DNA of 64,000 bases from an uncultured Pseudomonadales bacterium (GTDB taxonomy: Bacteria > Pseudomonadota > Gammaproteobacteria > Pseudomonadales > UBA7434), in NCBI GenBank assembly GCA_905478995.1, contig CAJQKT010000041.1, positions 1 through 64,000 of the forward strand. The letters run 5' to 3'. Both the position numbers and the translations under genes were made by a program. The notes below the pieces were generated by a model. It was not told where the DNA came from, ran no database searches, and worked only from the letters and a program-made list of their open reading frames with translations. The first letter of the stretch is position 1; every line of letters begins with the position of its first letter. Positions 1-10,100 of this stretch are shown piece after piece.

Positions 1-143
1 GTGCAAAGGTTTCAGTAGGTGGCTAGAAAGCGGTAGTAATCGATAAAGTGAAGCTGCCGTTAATTAGTTAGAATCATTGACCAGCCACGCTACATGATTG
101 GCTAAAAACAGTTATCAACAGGTGCGGAGCCTGTAATTTATTC

Positions 144-1658
144 ATGTCAGACTTTCTGTGTTTACGTTTTCGCGATACCGAGATTACACCGACTTCCCAG
201 GTTGCGTGGTCGATTGTTTCCGCCTCTGCTCGTATTGAAGATAGTGGTCATGCACTGTTAGCGGATATGGCGCAAACCGTATCCGATAACGAAGCGGGGC
301 GGCGCTGTATTGTCATTGTTAGCAGCGAGTCAGTGTTGCTGACATCGGTTGAATTGCCGGCCAAGCAGCATCGGCATAGTAAGCAGCTGGTGCCGTTTTT
401 GGTAGAAGAGCAAATTATCGACCCCATTGAGGCAATGCACTTAGCTATGCCGGTATTACACAGCGGCGATGAAATTGCCGTTGCCGCAGTCAAGCGCAAA
501 CTCTTAGCCGATTGGCTGGAGCAGCTTGCCGCGGTTAATATCGCGCCGGATTTCCTCTTGGTTGATGTTTTTTGCGTGCCAGCGCAGGCAAACCAATGGC
601 AGCTAATGTTTGACGAGGATCGTGTTTTATTTCGTGATGGCGCCTTGAGCGGCATGCGCCTCGATCGGCAAACAGCAAGCACAGTATTGAAACTTGCCAT
701 TGCGGCACAGAGTCAGTCAGTGAGTGAGGGTGCGAGTGGCGCTCTGCAGCAGGTTGCTTTAGTGCAGAGCACTTCAGCCGATGCTGAAATGGCGGCTCGG
801 ATAGCTTTGCAACAGCGCCGTGACGAATTGACTACCAAAGCATTATTAGACCATGCAAGTGATGCTAGCGCCGACCCATTTGAAGCTGCCTTGGTGGGCG
901 ATGACTTTACTAATTCGGCAGATGGGTTTGATGACTCGACCGATGAAGACGATGGTGAAGATGACGGCATCGATGGAGATGCTCGGACTCAGGGCTCGCA
1001 AGCATGGTTGCATGAGATTGATGACTTTGTTCGCTCAGAAAATATTGAAACCAAGGTTGTTAATTACAGCGAAACGGTGTCGCAATTACTCGCAGTCAGT
1101 GCGGTGCAGTCATTAGATAGAAATTTAAATATTTTACAAGGTGATTTCCGACCCGCTACGGCCAATGCGGCAAATCGTCGGTACATGCGCAAAATATCGA
1201 TGGCGGTGGCGGCCTGTGTTGCAGTCTTTATGACGATCACGCTGGGTGGAGGCGCATACCTCAATTACCAAGCCGATAGTTACTATGATCAGAGCGTTGT
1301 TATTTATCGGTCTTTATTTCCTAAGCAGCGCAAAGTTATGGACCCAGTCAAACAAATGCAACGGCAATTGCGCGGGGCGACAGTAGGCGGGACCACGTCC
1401 GACTTTTTACCCTTGCTCGATGCAGCCTCTCGTTCACTGGCGGGCCTAGATACTCAAGGTGGCGAAGAGCCCTCAATTAAACAGTTACGTTATGATGTGC
1501 AGCGAGGGCTCATTGCGATTGATCTTCATGCTAGTAATATCGACCAGCTCGAAGCCTACCGTGATCTACTCACCAATGAAGGGCTTGATGTAGATATTCT
1601 TTCAGCCAATCAAGATGGTGATACGATCAAAGGCCGTATTCAGGTGGGCCGTTCATGA
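144..1658 (+). CDS. gspL: Type II secretion system protein GspL
   Basis: 504-aa ORF with a GspL-like actin-fold N-terminal region (LPAKQHRHSKQLVPFLVEEQIIDPIEAMHLA), one TM segment (ISMAVAACVAVFMTITLGGGAYL) and a periplasmic C-terminus; followed by gspM with an ATGA overlap. Confidence 0.85.
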   Translation: MSDFLCLRFRDTEITPTSQVAWSIVSASARIEDSGHALLADMAQTVSDNEAGRRCIVIVSSESVLLTSVELPAKQHRHSKQLVPFLVEEQIIDPIEAMHLAMPVLHSGDEIAVAAVKRKLLADWLEQLAAVNIAPDFLLVDVFCVPAQANQWQLMFDEDRVLFRDGALSGMRLDRQTASTVLKLAIAAQSQSVSEGASGALQQVALVQSTSADAEMAARIALQQRRDELTTKALLDHASDASADPFEAALVGDDFTNSADGFDDSTDEDDGEDDGIDGDARTQGSQAWLHEIDDFVRSENIETKVVNYSETVSQLLAVSAVQSLDRNLNILQGDFRPATANAANRRYMRKISMAVAACVAVFMTITLGGGAYLNYQADSYYDQSVVIYRSLFPKQRKVMDPVKQMQRQLRGATVGGTTSDFLPLLDAASRSLAGLDTQGGEEPSIKQLRYDVQRGLIAIDLHASNIDQLEAYRDLLTNEGLDVDILSANQDGDTIKGRIQVGRS

Positions 1659-2221
1659 GTTCAAATATAAAATTCAATCTGGATAAATTGCGCGAACGCT
1701 TTGATGACGAGCTAGAGCAGTCGATTGCTAAGGTGAAAGCCAACCAAAACTATCAGAAGCTTGAGCAGCGCTACAATGGTTTGACCGATCGTGATCGCTC
1801 TTTTGTTAATATAGCGGCGTTTTTACTGGTGGTTTTTTTGGCTTATCGGATCTTAGTCGGGCCGGCACTTGGTTATTTAGGGAACGCCAGCGGTGCATTC
1901 CAGAAGCAATTAGAAAATTATGAATGGATGGTCGCGCAAGAGCCAAAGACCCGCGAATTATTGGATGCCGGTGGTGCTACCCGCGAGGGCTCGCTTTTGA
2001 GTATTGCCTCGGGCACTGCTAAAAACCATGAGCTTACCTTTAGTCGATTTGAACCGATAGGCGACGATCGCGTTCGTCTCTGGCTTGAGCAAGTTAAATT
2101 CAACAATGTGGTTAATTGGTTAGGTGAGCTTGAAACCAATCAAGGCGTGAGTGCTATTGATATCTCTGTTGACAGCGCCGCGCCAGGCTATGTTAGTGTG
2201 CGACTGACGTTGCAAGGCTAG
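1655..2221 (+). CDS. gspM: Type II secretion system protein GspM
   Basis: 188 aa; YNGLTDRDRSFVNIAAFLLVVFLAYRILVGPAL TM segment after a cytoplasmic helix; overlaps the gspL stop by 4 nt. Confidence 0.85.
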   Translation: MSSNIKFNLDKLRERFDDELEQSIAKVKANQNYQKLEQRYNGLTDRDRSFVNIAAFLLVVFLAYRILVGPALGYLGNASGAFQKQLENYEWMVAQEPKTRELLDAGGATREGSLLSIASGTAKNHELTFSRFEPIGDDRVRLWLEQVKFNNVVNWLGELETNQGVSAIDISVDSAAPGYVSVRLTLQG

Positions 2222-2226
2222 ACACA

Positions 2227-3237
2227 ATGTATCTAGATTTTTTTGGTCTGCACGAAAAGCCTTTTTCTATCGCGCCAGACCCACGCTATTTGTATATGAC
2301 CGAGCAGCACCGCGAGGCTATGGCCCATCTTATTTTCGGGATTGGCGACGAGGGCGGGTTTATTTTGCTCACTGGCGAAATTGGTACAGGCAAAACGACA
2401 ATCTGCCGCGGCTTGCTTAATGAACTGCCCGATGATGTCGATATTGCATTCATTATTAATCCTCGCTTATCCGCCACGGAAATGTTGCAGTCAGTTTGCG
2501 ACGATCTGGGCGTTGCTTATGCTGATGGTGACTCGCTAAAAGTATTGGTCGATGCACTCAATGTGTTTTTGCTGGAGTCGTATGCGCGCGGGCGAAATAC
2601 TATTTTGATTATCGATGAGGCTCAAAATCTCAGCGATGAAGTACTTGAGCAGTTACGTTTATTAACCAATTTAGAAACCAGCGAAAAAAAGCTACTGCAA
2701 CTGATTTTGTTAGGCCAGCCGGAGCTCAATGATAAGCTTGCGCGGCCTGCGTTACGGCAATTGGCGCAGCGTGTTACCGCTCGATTTCATCTTCAGCCGC
2801 TAAGTTATAGTGAGATGGTTGAGTATATAAAGCATCGTTTACATGTGGCTGGGTTTCGTGGGGAGATATTTTCACGGCCGGCGCTCAAGCACATGTATAG
2901 TAAGAGTGCGGGTGTTCCTCGGTTGGTCAATGTTATCTGTGATCGAGCCATGCTGGGTGCTTATACCTCGGGTCAGCTCACTGTAGAGTATCCGTTAGTA
3001 GCGGCGGCCTGTAACGAAGTTTTACAATTTTCACCTGGCATGGGTAAGTTTAAAGCCATGGCTTCTGCGGCTTGGGGGTGGCTTGTTGTGGGCGCGCTAG
3101 GCTGTGCCGCGCTGGCATACATTATTGTGGCTACGGAGATCCCCCAGGCGATCCAAGATTATTTTACGCCGCAGTCTTCATCGTCCTTTGCTAGCATCGT
3201 GGCGGCTCCACCAAAGCCACCCACGGGCGAGGTCTGA
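2227..3237 (+). CDS. gspA: ExeA/GspA-like AAA ATPase of the secretion system
   Basis: MYLDFFGLHEKPFSIAPDPRYLYMTEQHREAMAHL signature, Walker A GEIGTGKTT, Walker B ILIIDEAQNL, C-terminal TM. Confidence 0.85.
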   Translation: MYLDFFGLHEKPFSIAPDPRYLYMTEQHREAMAHLIFGIGDEGGFILLTGEIGTGKTTICRGLLNELPDDVDIAFIINPRLSATEMLQSVCDDLGVAYADGDSLKVLVDALNVFLLESYARGRNTILIIDEAQNLSDEVLEQLRLLTNLETSEKKLLQLILLGQPELNDKLARPALRQLAQRVTARFHLQPLSYSEMVEYIKHRLHVAGFRGEIFSRPALKHMYSKSAGVPRLVNVICDRAMLGAYTSGQLTVEYPLVAAACNEVLQFSPGMGKFKAMASAAWGWLVVGALGCAALAYIIVATEIPQAIQDYFTPQSSSSFASIVAAPPKPPTGEV

Positions 3238-3240
3238 TAC

Positions 3241-3897
3241 GTGTCTTTTATTTTAGATGCCATAAAGAAATCTGAAGACGAGCGTCAGCGAAGTAAGCAG
3301 CCTGACGTTCACTCACTGCAAAATAGTGGCGTCTATACCGTTGCACCACAGCGACGGTTTGTACGTTCATTTATTTTGTTAGTCGCCTTGGTGATGCTTA
3401 TTGGTATTTGTTCTTGGCTGTGGCCGCAAATTCAAAGACAATTTACACCTCATCAATATGAGCGGGGTCAGGCGCCGTTAGCTCAAGGCAGCTCGATACA
3501 GAATCAAAAAAGTTCACAGGCTGGCGGGCAAAAAGTTGCAACCACTCAGGTTACTAATGCTGCGACTGATGCTGACATGGCAACAGGATCAGATGTGGCA
3601 TTTAGCACAGGCCAACAGAGTTCCAATAGCGCAGGCAACAAACTGCCGCCAAGAAATTTCATCAAGGAACTTTGGCAAATGCCGGCAGACTTTCAGTCTA
3701 CCGTTCCGGATTTAAAGTTTTCCTTTCACGTCTTTAGCACAAATCCTGAAAAGCGGACCATCATCATTAATGGGCGTCGTATGCGCGAAGGGCAAATGGT
3801 AAGCAGTCAAGTTAAGCTGCGGGTTATCACGGAAACAGGGGTGATCTGCGAGCATAAAGGTCAATATTTTCACGTCGATGTTGTCGAAAAGTGGTAG
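3241..3897 (+). CDS. gspB: GspB-like general secretion pathway protein B
   Basis: MSFILDAIKKSEDERQRS N-terminus, single TM, C-terminal FSFHVFSTNPEKRTIIINGRRMREGQ typical of GspB; directly follows the gspA-like gene. Confidence 0.85.
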   Translation: MSFILDAIKKSEDERQRSKQPDVHSLQNSGVYTVAPQRRFVRSFILLVALVMLIGICSWLWPQIQRQFTPHQYERGQAPLAQGSSIQNQKSSQAGGQKVATTQVTNAATDADMATGSDVAFSTGQQSSNSAGNKLPPRNFIKELWQMPADFQSTVPDLKFSFHVFSTNPEKRTIIINGRRMREGQMVSSQVKLRVITETGVICEHKGQYFHVDVVEKW

Positions 3898-3947
3898 TGG
3901 TCTGCCGTTAACTGTGCAGTGCTGGTTATTACTAAGGTGAGTGGGCG

Positions 3948-6900
3948 ATGAGTGACATTGATGCGAATAATATATTGAATGCTTCTCCGGGAACCTATTT
4001 AAATAGTCGCTCTCATCGGAGTTTGATCGAGGCGCGTGTTGTTTTAACACCGAACAATCGCCTTGCCGACTTCTTGCGCGATCAATTGCGTGACGTGCAT
4101 TGTGAAGCCAAAGTTGATTCTCAGGATGATAACGATGCAGCCTTGGCAATATCCGTACCGACAATCCTTCCCTACCAGACTTGGCTGAATGAACTGTATG
4201 CAAAAGCGCTGGTGGCAGGCTATGTTCAGCCACTGCGTTTACTCACAGCGGTTGAAGAGGTTGCTCTTTGGCAGGCTTTGATTGAGCGAGAAGGTCCTGC
4301 TGATTTGTTGGCGCCCGCACTGGCTGCTGCCGAGGCACAGCGTGCCAATCAATTGCTCGATGCGTGGGGTGTTGACTTACCCGAACATGCGTTTGAATTT
4401 TCTAGTGTGCCCGACTGCGCCATTTTTTACTCATGGGTGGAAAAGTTTCGACAAGAACTGGGCGAGAGGGATTTTGCGTCGATCGGAGATGTGCAATCAC
4501 AGTTGGTGAGGTTAAGCGATGCACAGCTGAGCTTCTTATATGATGTTTCAGCCGGCTATTTATTCTCAAGCGTGCCAGCTTCGTCAGAGGCTGCTGCTGA
4601 ATTAAGCGACCCGATTGTCATGTTGGGTTTTTTTACTCCTACGCCGTTACAACAACAGCTCATCTCTCGCTTAGCCCATGTCATTAAGCAAAAAGCCCAT
4701 GTGCTAAGTAGCGCTGCGAGCGATGAAGTGGCACCGCCGGTAGTGGATAGTTCGCTGGGAGACTCGGAGCAAAATATTCTTACCCCCGTTGTGCCTGATC
4801 CAATCCTCTCGCAACATCTGTTGCAGGTGCGCAGGTCAATTACCGTTGCAGATTTCGAAAGTTTTGATGTTGAAATGAAGGCGGCGGCAAACTGGGCCAA
4901 AGCTCAATCTAAGGCGTCGCCTCGATCTCGCATAGCGATTGTCATACCGAACCTAGCAACACAGAAGAAGTCCGTAGAGAGAATTATGGAGCAGGTTTTT
5001 TCCAAGCCTTGCGAGGAAGAGAGTGCTGGAACGGCGGCTTCAATGCCGGCAGGTGTCGACCTTTTTAATATATCTGCGGGAAGTTCATTGGCTAATCTAC
5101 CAATGGTAGACGTATTTTTAAAGCTAGTGGAAAGCAGTCTGCGGCCGTTGAGCACGGATGAGTGGCAGTCTATTATCTTTTCACCGTATTTGTTTGCTAG
5201 GCATGAATCGCTGGGCGGTCGCAATCTCATTGTGCAGGCCATTTATGAAAGTGGCGAAGCAGAATTTAAATTAGAAGAAATGAATAGACTGGTGAGTTGG
5301 TTCCAGAAACGACACCATAAAAACAGTAAGAGCGACGATGCAGTTGGCCAAGTTGCTGGCGGCCAAGCCTATGCTGAGGTCGAAATGTTTTTAGACCTAC
5401 ATAAATCGGGCAATGCTTTATTGAGTGTCAGTAAGCGTTGGGAAAAGGCGGCCCCTTCTTTGTGGATGCAGCGTTTTCGAGCGTTATGTGCAGTACTCGG
5501 TTGGCCTGGCGGAAGAGGTCTGGACAGCGATGAATATCAACAGCATCAGGCTTTTGTTGAATGTGCATCGTTGGTTTGGCAAAGTGATGAGCTGGTCGGC
5601 GATGTGAATGCGAGTGTGGCACTGAAGCTGTTCAGGCAGCAGTTGCAGCATACAATTTATCATAAGCAATCGGTTGTGCATGAAGCTTACGCGCCGGTGC
5701 AGGTACTTGGTGTGCTCGAGGCAAGTGGACAATTATTTGACAGTCTATGGATTGCAGGTCTTTCCGACCGTGTCTGGCCGGTAGTGCCTAAACCTAATGC
5801 GCTTATTCCTTTTGGCTTGCAGGCACGCAGTGAGATGCCCGGTGCATCGGAAAATAAAGAGTTTGCCGTTGCCAAAGCAGTGACGCAAAGTCTACTCACT
5901 AGTGCGCGGCATCTGAGATTAAGCTATCTCAATACGGTTGATGGTGTTGACGCCTCGCTTTCGCCGATTGTGTCTGGGTGTTTGTCAGACGAGCAGCCAT
6001 TGCCCCATGATGAACCTCTAAGCGATACCGCGGCCTTTGACGATTCGCGTGCAGTAATCGTGCAGGGGCTGGTCAGTAGTAAGAGTGATCCGCAGGCGTT
6101 TAATCCTTTTGAGTATCTCGATGATTTTTACGGTCAGCCTTACCCAGCACTGGTTGATAGTGAGCAAAGACCACTACTGCGCCGCGGTGTGTCTATGCTG
6201 CAAGATTACGCTCTCAATCCGATGCAGGCCTATGCCAAGCATCGTTTAGCATTAGAGCCGCTGCCAAAGGCGACGATGGGTTTAACCGCGCTTGAGCGTG
6301 GCAATGTGATTCATGGCGCACTTGAGTATTTTTGGAGAGCCATACCTAACAGTGATGCACTGGCGGATCAGGGCATCTCCGCGCAGGCTGAATTGATTGA
6401 GCAGGCGGTAATGAGTGCCTTAGGTGAAGTCAATGCTAAGCGTTACAGGCCGCTAGGGGCGCGCTTATTAGATCTTCAGCAGCAGGTATTTGTGCGCTTA
6501 CTGGGTTGTTGGATTAATTTAGAAAAAGAGCGCCCCAGCTTTTCTGTGCTGGCGTTAGAGCAATCGATTGCTGGTCAAGTTGGTGACTATCTTATTAGCG
6601 GGCGTATCGATCGAATTGATCGACTAGCAAACGGAGAATTACTGTTTATTGATTATAAAACGGGTAGCGTCAGTACGAGTGGTTGGTTAGACGAGCGTGT
6701 GAGCTCACCACAGTTGCCTTTCTACCTGTTGGCCGCACGATCGCTCGATGTGGGCGATGAGCACGGCTCGGCCTACGTGGATTCGCCTCAAATGTCTTTG
6801 GCATTTGCTTGCCTCAAGCCGGGTTCTATAAGTTTTTATGGACTCACAGAAGCGGACACGCAAACTAAGGACATTGCAGGTATTGAGGTGATGAAGCCTG

Positions 6901-7145
6901 CTCAGCTTGCTGTGTTCGGTGACATGAACGCACTGAGGGAACACTGGCAGACTGAGTTGCTTGAGCGTAGTAAAGAAATTGCATCGGGCTTCGCAGGCCT
7001 CGATCTGCAGTTGGCTACGGTGGCTACCGATGGCACCGATCGATATGAGCCATTTACTCGTGCCTTGGCCGCCGTTAATGCAGCACAAAACGACGCATCA
7101 GTAAATCTTCTCAGTGATAGAGATGGAGGCGCCCGTGAGTCTTAG
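3948..7145 (+). CDS. AddB-like probable DNA repair exonuclease (PD-(D/E)XK nuclease family)
   Basis: 1065 aa; N-terminal RVVLTPNNRLADFLRDQL, C-terminal nuclease motif GRIDRIDRLANGELLFIDYKTGS; overlaps a downstream UvrD/AddA-like helicase. Confidence 0.8.
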   Translation: MSDIDANNILNASPGTYLNSRSHRSLIEARVVLTPNNRLADFLRDQLRDVHCEAKVDSQDDNDAALAISVPTILPYQTWLNELYAKALVAGYVQPLRLLTAVEEVALWQALIEREGPADLLAPALAAAEAQRANQLLDAWGVDLPEHAFEFSSVPDCAIFYSWVEKFRQELGERDFASIGDVQSQLVRLSDAQLSFLYDVSAGYLFSSVPASSEAAAELSDPIVMLGFFTPTPLQQQLISRLAHVIKQKAHVLSSAASDEVAPPVVDSSLGDSEQNILTPVVPDPILSQHLLQVRRSITVADFESFDVEMKAAANWAKAQSKASPRSRIAIVIPNLATQKKSVERIMEQVFSKPCEEESAGTAASMPAGVDLFNISAGSSLANLPMVDVFLKLVESSLRPLSTDEWQSIIFSPYLFARHESLGGRNLIVQAIYESGEAEFKLEEMNRLVSWFQKRHHKNSKSDDAVGQVAGGQAYAEVEMFLDLHKSGNALLSVSKRWEKAAPSLWMQRFRALCAVLGWPGGRGLDSDEYQQHQAFVECASLVWQSDELVGDVNASVALKLFRQQLQHTIYHKQSVVHEAYAPVQVLGVLEASGQLFDSLWIAGLSDRVWPVVPKPNALIPFGLQARSEMPGASENKEFAVAKAVTQSLLTSARHLRLSYLNTVDGVDASLSPIVSGCLSDEQPLPHDEPLSDTAAFDDSRAVIVQGLVSSKSDPQAFNPFEYLDDFYGQPYPALVDSEQRPLLRRGVSMLQDYALNPMQAYAKHRLALEPLPKATMGLTALERGNVIHGALEYFWRAIPNSDALADQGISAQAELIEQAVMSALGEVNAKRYRPLGARLLDLQQQVFVRLLGCWINLEKERPSFSVLALEQSIAGQVGDYLISGRIDRIDRLANGELLFIDYKTGSVSTSGWLDERVSSPQLPFYLLAARSLDVGDEHGSAYVDSPQMSLAFACLKPGSISFYGLTEADTQTKDIAGIEVMKPAQLAVFGDMNALREHWQTELLERSKEIASGFAGLDLQLATVATDGTDRYEPFTRALAAVNAAQNDASVNLLSDRDGGARES

Positions 7146-10100
7146 TCCTATTGATGCCGGTGCAAGAGCTGCGGCGCTTGATACATCCCAATCGTTTTGC
7201 GTGTCGGCGCCGGCGGGCTCTGGCAAAACCGAACTGTTGACTCAGCGTTTGCTGAAATTGTTGGCTATTGTTGAGCAGCCTGAGGCTATCTTGGCTGTTA
7301 CCTTTACTCGTAAGGCTGCTGCAGAAATGCGACAGCGCGTGGTCGAGGCTCTCCATTTAGGGAGGCTTGAGGAAGCGCCTGCCGAAGCTTATAAACAAGA
7401 AACGTGGCGCTTAGCAAGAGCTGCGCTGGCGCAAGATGAATCTCAGCAGTGGCACCTGCTGGAAAATCCCGCGCGATTAAAACTACAAACCATAGACAGC
7501 TTATGTCATTCAATTGCCCGTGAACAACCGTTACTGAGCTTGCTCGGTGGCAATTTACAACCGGTAGACGATGCACGACCGCTGTATGAGCGTGCAGTGC
7601 GCAATTTTTTTGCCGAAGTCGAAACAACCAGCGATGTGAGTGATCCGTTAGCCACATTGCTGTCTTACTACGACAACAACATAGCGCGGCTCAGTCAGCT
7701 TTTTGTCGATATGCTGAGCGTTCGTGATCAATGGTTGGGCCATATTATTGGCTATAGTGGCGGTGGTTCAGATGACTTACAACTTGACGTAACGCTCCGG
7801 CGCTGGATAGAGGATGCGCTTAGTGATGCAGCTGGTCGTCTTAGTGTTCATGCGAGTGAACTGGGAGGTGTTGCTGATTTTGCTGCGAGTAATCTTTGTG
7901 ATGATCCCTCGGCCGCACCTGCTAGCGCTATTCGAAGTTTACTGGGTCTGAAGGGTTTGCCTGATCCAAGCATGGCTGAGCATAAGCGCTGGGTCGGCTT
8001 AGTTGAGCTGTTGTTGACGGGTAAGTTTACCCCGCGTAAAGCCTTAACTAAAAATCAAGGTTTTTTGCCTAAATCAGCTAGCGATAAAGCACTGGCTGAG
8101 CGCAGTGCTGTTGAGCGAGAAAAATTATTAACTATCTGCACCGCCATCGGCTCGGAGCCGGCCACATTACTATCATTAAAAACGGTAGCAAGTTTGCCAC
8201 TTGGTGGATATCAAGCGGAGCAGCGCAACTTGCTTGAACCGTTAGCTAAGTGTCTAATTAATTTGTGCGGGCATTTACATTTAGTTTTTGGCCAGTCAAG
8301 GCAGTGCGATCATAGCGAGGTTTCTTCGGCAGCGTTGCGAACACTAGGTTTTGGCAATGCCGCGGGATTAGCAGCCTTGACGCAAAGTCGCTTGGCGCGT
8401 AGCGATGAAGATATTACAGCAAATGCTGCAGCTTACAATTGGAACAGTCGACTGCAGCATATTTTGGTTGATGAGTTTCAAGACACCTCAATTAGTCAGT
8501 TCTATTTGTTGCATGCGCTCACTGCGGACTGGCCTAATTACAACGCACAGCAATGTGAATATCCACGTAGCTTATTTATCGTGGGTGACGGCATGCAGTC
8601 GATATACAGCTTTCGCCAAGCGAGGGTTGAGCTGTTTTTACGTGCGCGCAGAGAAGGGCTTGGCGAGTTGCACTTGGAACCTTTAGAGTTACAACAAAAC
8701 TTCCGCTCCACTGCGCCTATCGTCAACTGGATAAACGAGCAATTCACTCATGCTTTCCCTGAATCGGAAGACCTTTCGCGAGGAGCCGTGCGCTACAGTC
8801 CGTCTCAGGCCTTCGCTCCAGGCGCTCATGCTGAGGTGTCTAAAACCTCGGCTGTTTCTGTGCTGGCCTGTACGGATGATTTGGAAGGATTACAAGAGGC
8901 TGACGCGGTGGTTGCAACCATTGTGCAAGCGTTGCAAGTTGATCCCGCACAATCGATCGCCATATTGGTTCGCGCACGATCTCATCTTAGGCAAATTATT
9001 CCGGCGCTCGAAGCAGCTAAGATAGCTTGGCAGGGCACCGATATTGATTCGTTAGCGCGTCGTGAAGTGGTGATCGACTGTATGACCCTCGCTAACGCAT
9101 TACTCAACCCTTGCGATGATCTGGCTTGGTTTTCACTGCTGCGTGCACCTTGGTGCGGCATCGAGCTTCGAGACCTGCAGGCGCTGCACGATTATAGGCA
9201 CCAACGCAACCGCTCGATGCGCTTATCCGAGTTGATCGTGAGCTTGGGCGGTAGGAATGTTGTTGGTGATGGGCAGAAAAATAGTAGCGCCCCTGCTAAG
9301 AGCGAAGCGGCAGCGCTCAGTGATATAGTCGGTTTAAGCAAAGAGGCAGCGCTTCGCTTGCAATTTTTGGCGAATCAGGTTGTTGTAGCTTGGTCGCAAC
9401 GTGGGAGGCTTGGCACGCGTCAGTGGTTAGAAAAATGTTGGCGTAGTATTGGTGGCCCTCTGGCTAGCGCATACTCAGCAGATGGCGAAGATGGTCGATC
9501 AGCTTTGGTTTTTTTCGATACGCTAGAATTATTTGAGCAGCAGTGCAGTGAAGGTCAGGCAACTTTTTCTTTGCAAGAATTAGCACGCAGAGTTGAGAGG
9601 CTTTATGCCGAGCCTATGGTAGGTGTGCACAAAGAGGGCGCAACGCCGGTACAGATAATGACCATTCACAAGGCTAAAGGGCTCGAGTTTGATACCGTTA
9701 TTTTACCCGGCTTGGCGCGAGCTGCGCGCGGTAACGATAAGCCGTTGTTAATGACCAGTGAACGCGTGTTTTCCGATGGAACCAGTGGTTTGCTTTTATA
9801 TCCGCAGCTGCCAGCAAAGCCGTTGCGCCGCGATAATAAAGATAACGAGACGAGCATTTACGAGTTTTTGCGTAGTGAGGATAAGCTTGTTAAAGAGTTT
9901 GAGTTAACCCGACTACTATATGTTGCAGCGACGCGAGCCCGATCGAGGCTTATCTTGCTTGCAAGATTGGATTCATTAGATGCATCGAATCCGGTGGTTA
10001 CGCCAACTGATGCCTTCGACAAAGATTTATTTAAGCCCCCGGTCCGCGGCAGCATGTTAAGTACATTGTGGCCGGCTGTAGTTGAGCAAATTACCTTGGC

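Noticed and set aside
1-143. Possible C-terminus of GspK at the left edge
   Set aside because: Only a few codons are open in each frame, so the upstream gene cannot be identified.
3712-4233. 173-aa minus-strand ORF
   Set aside because: Antisense to the gspB end and AddB-like start; composition looks like a translated shadow frame.
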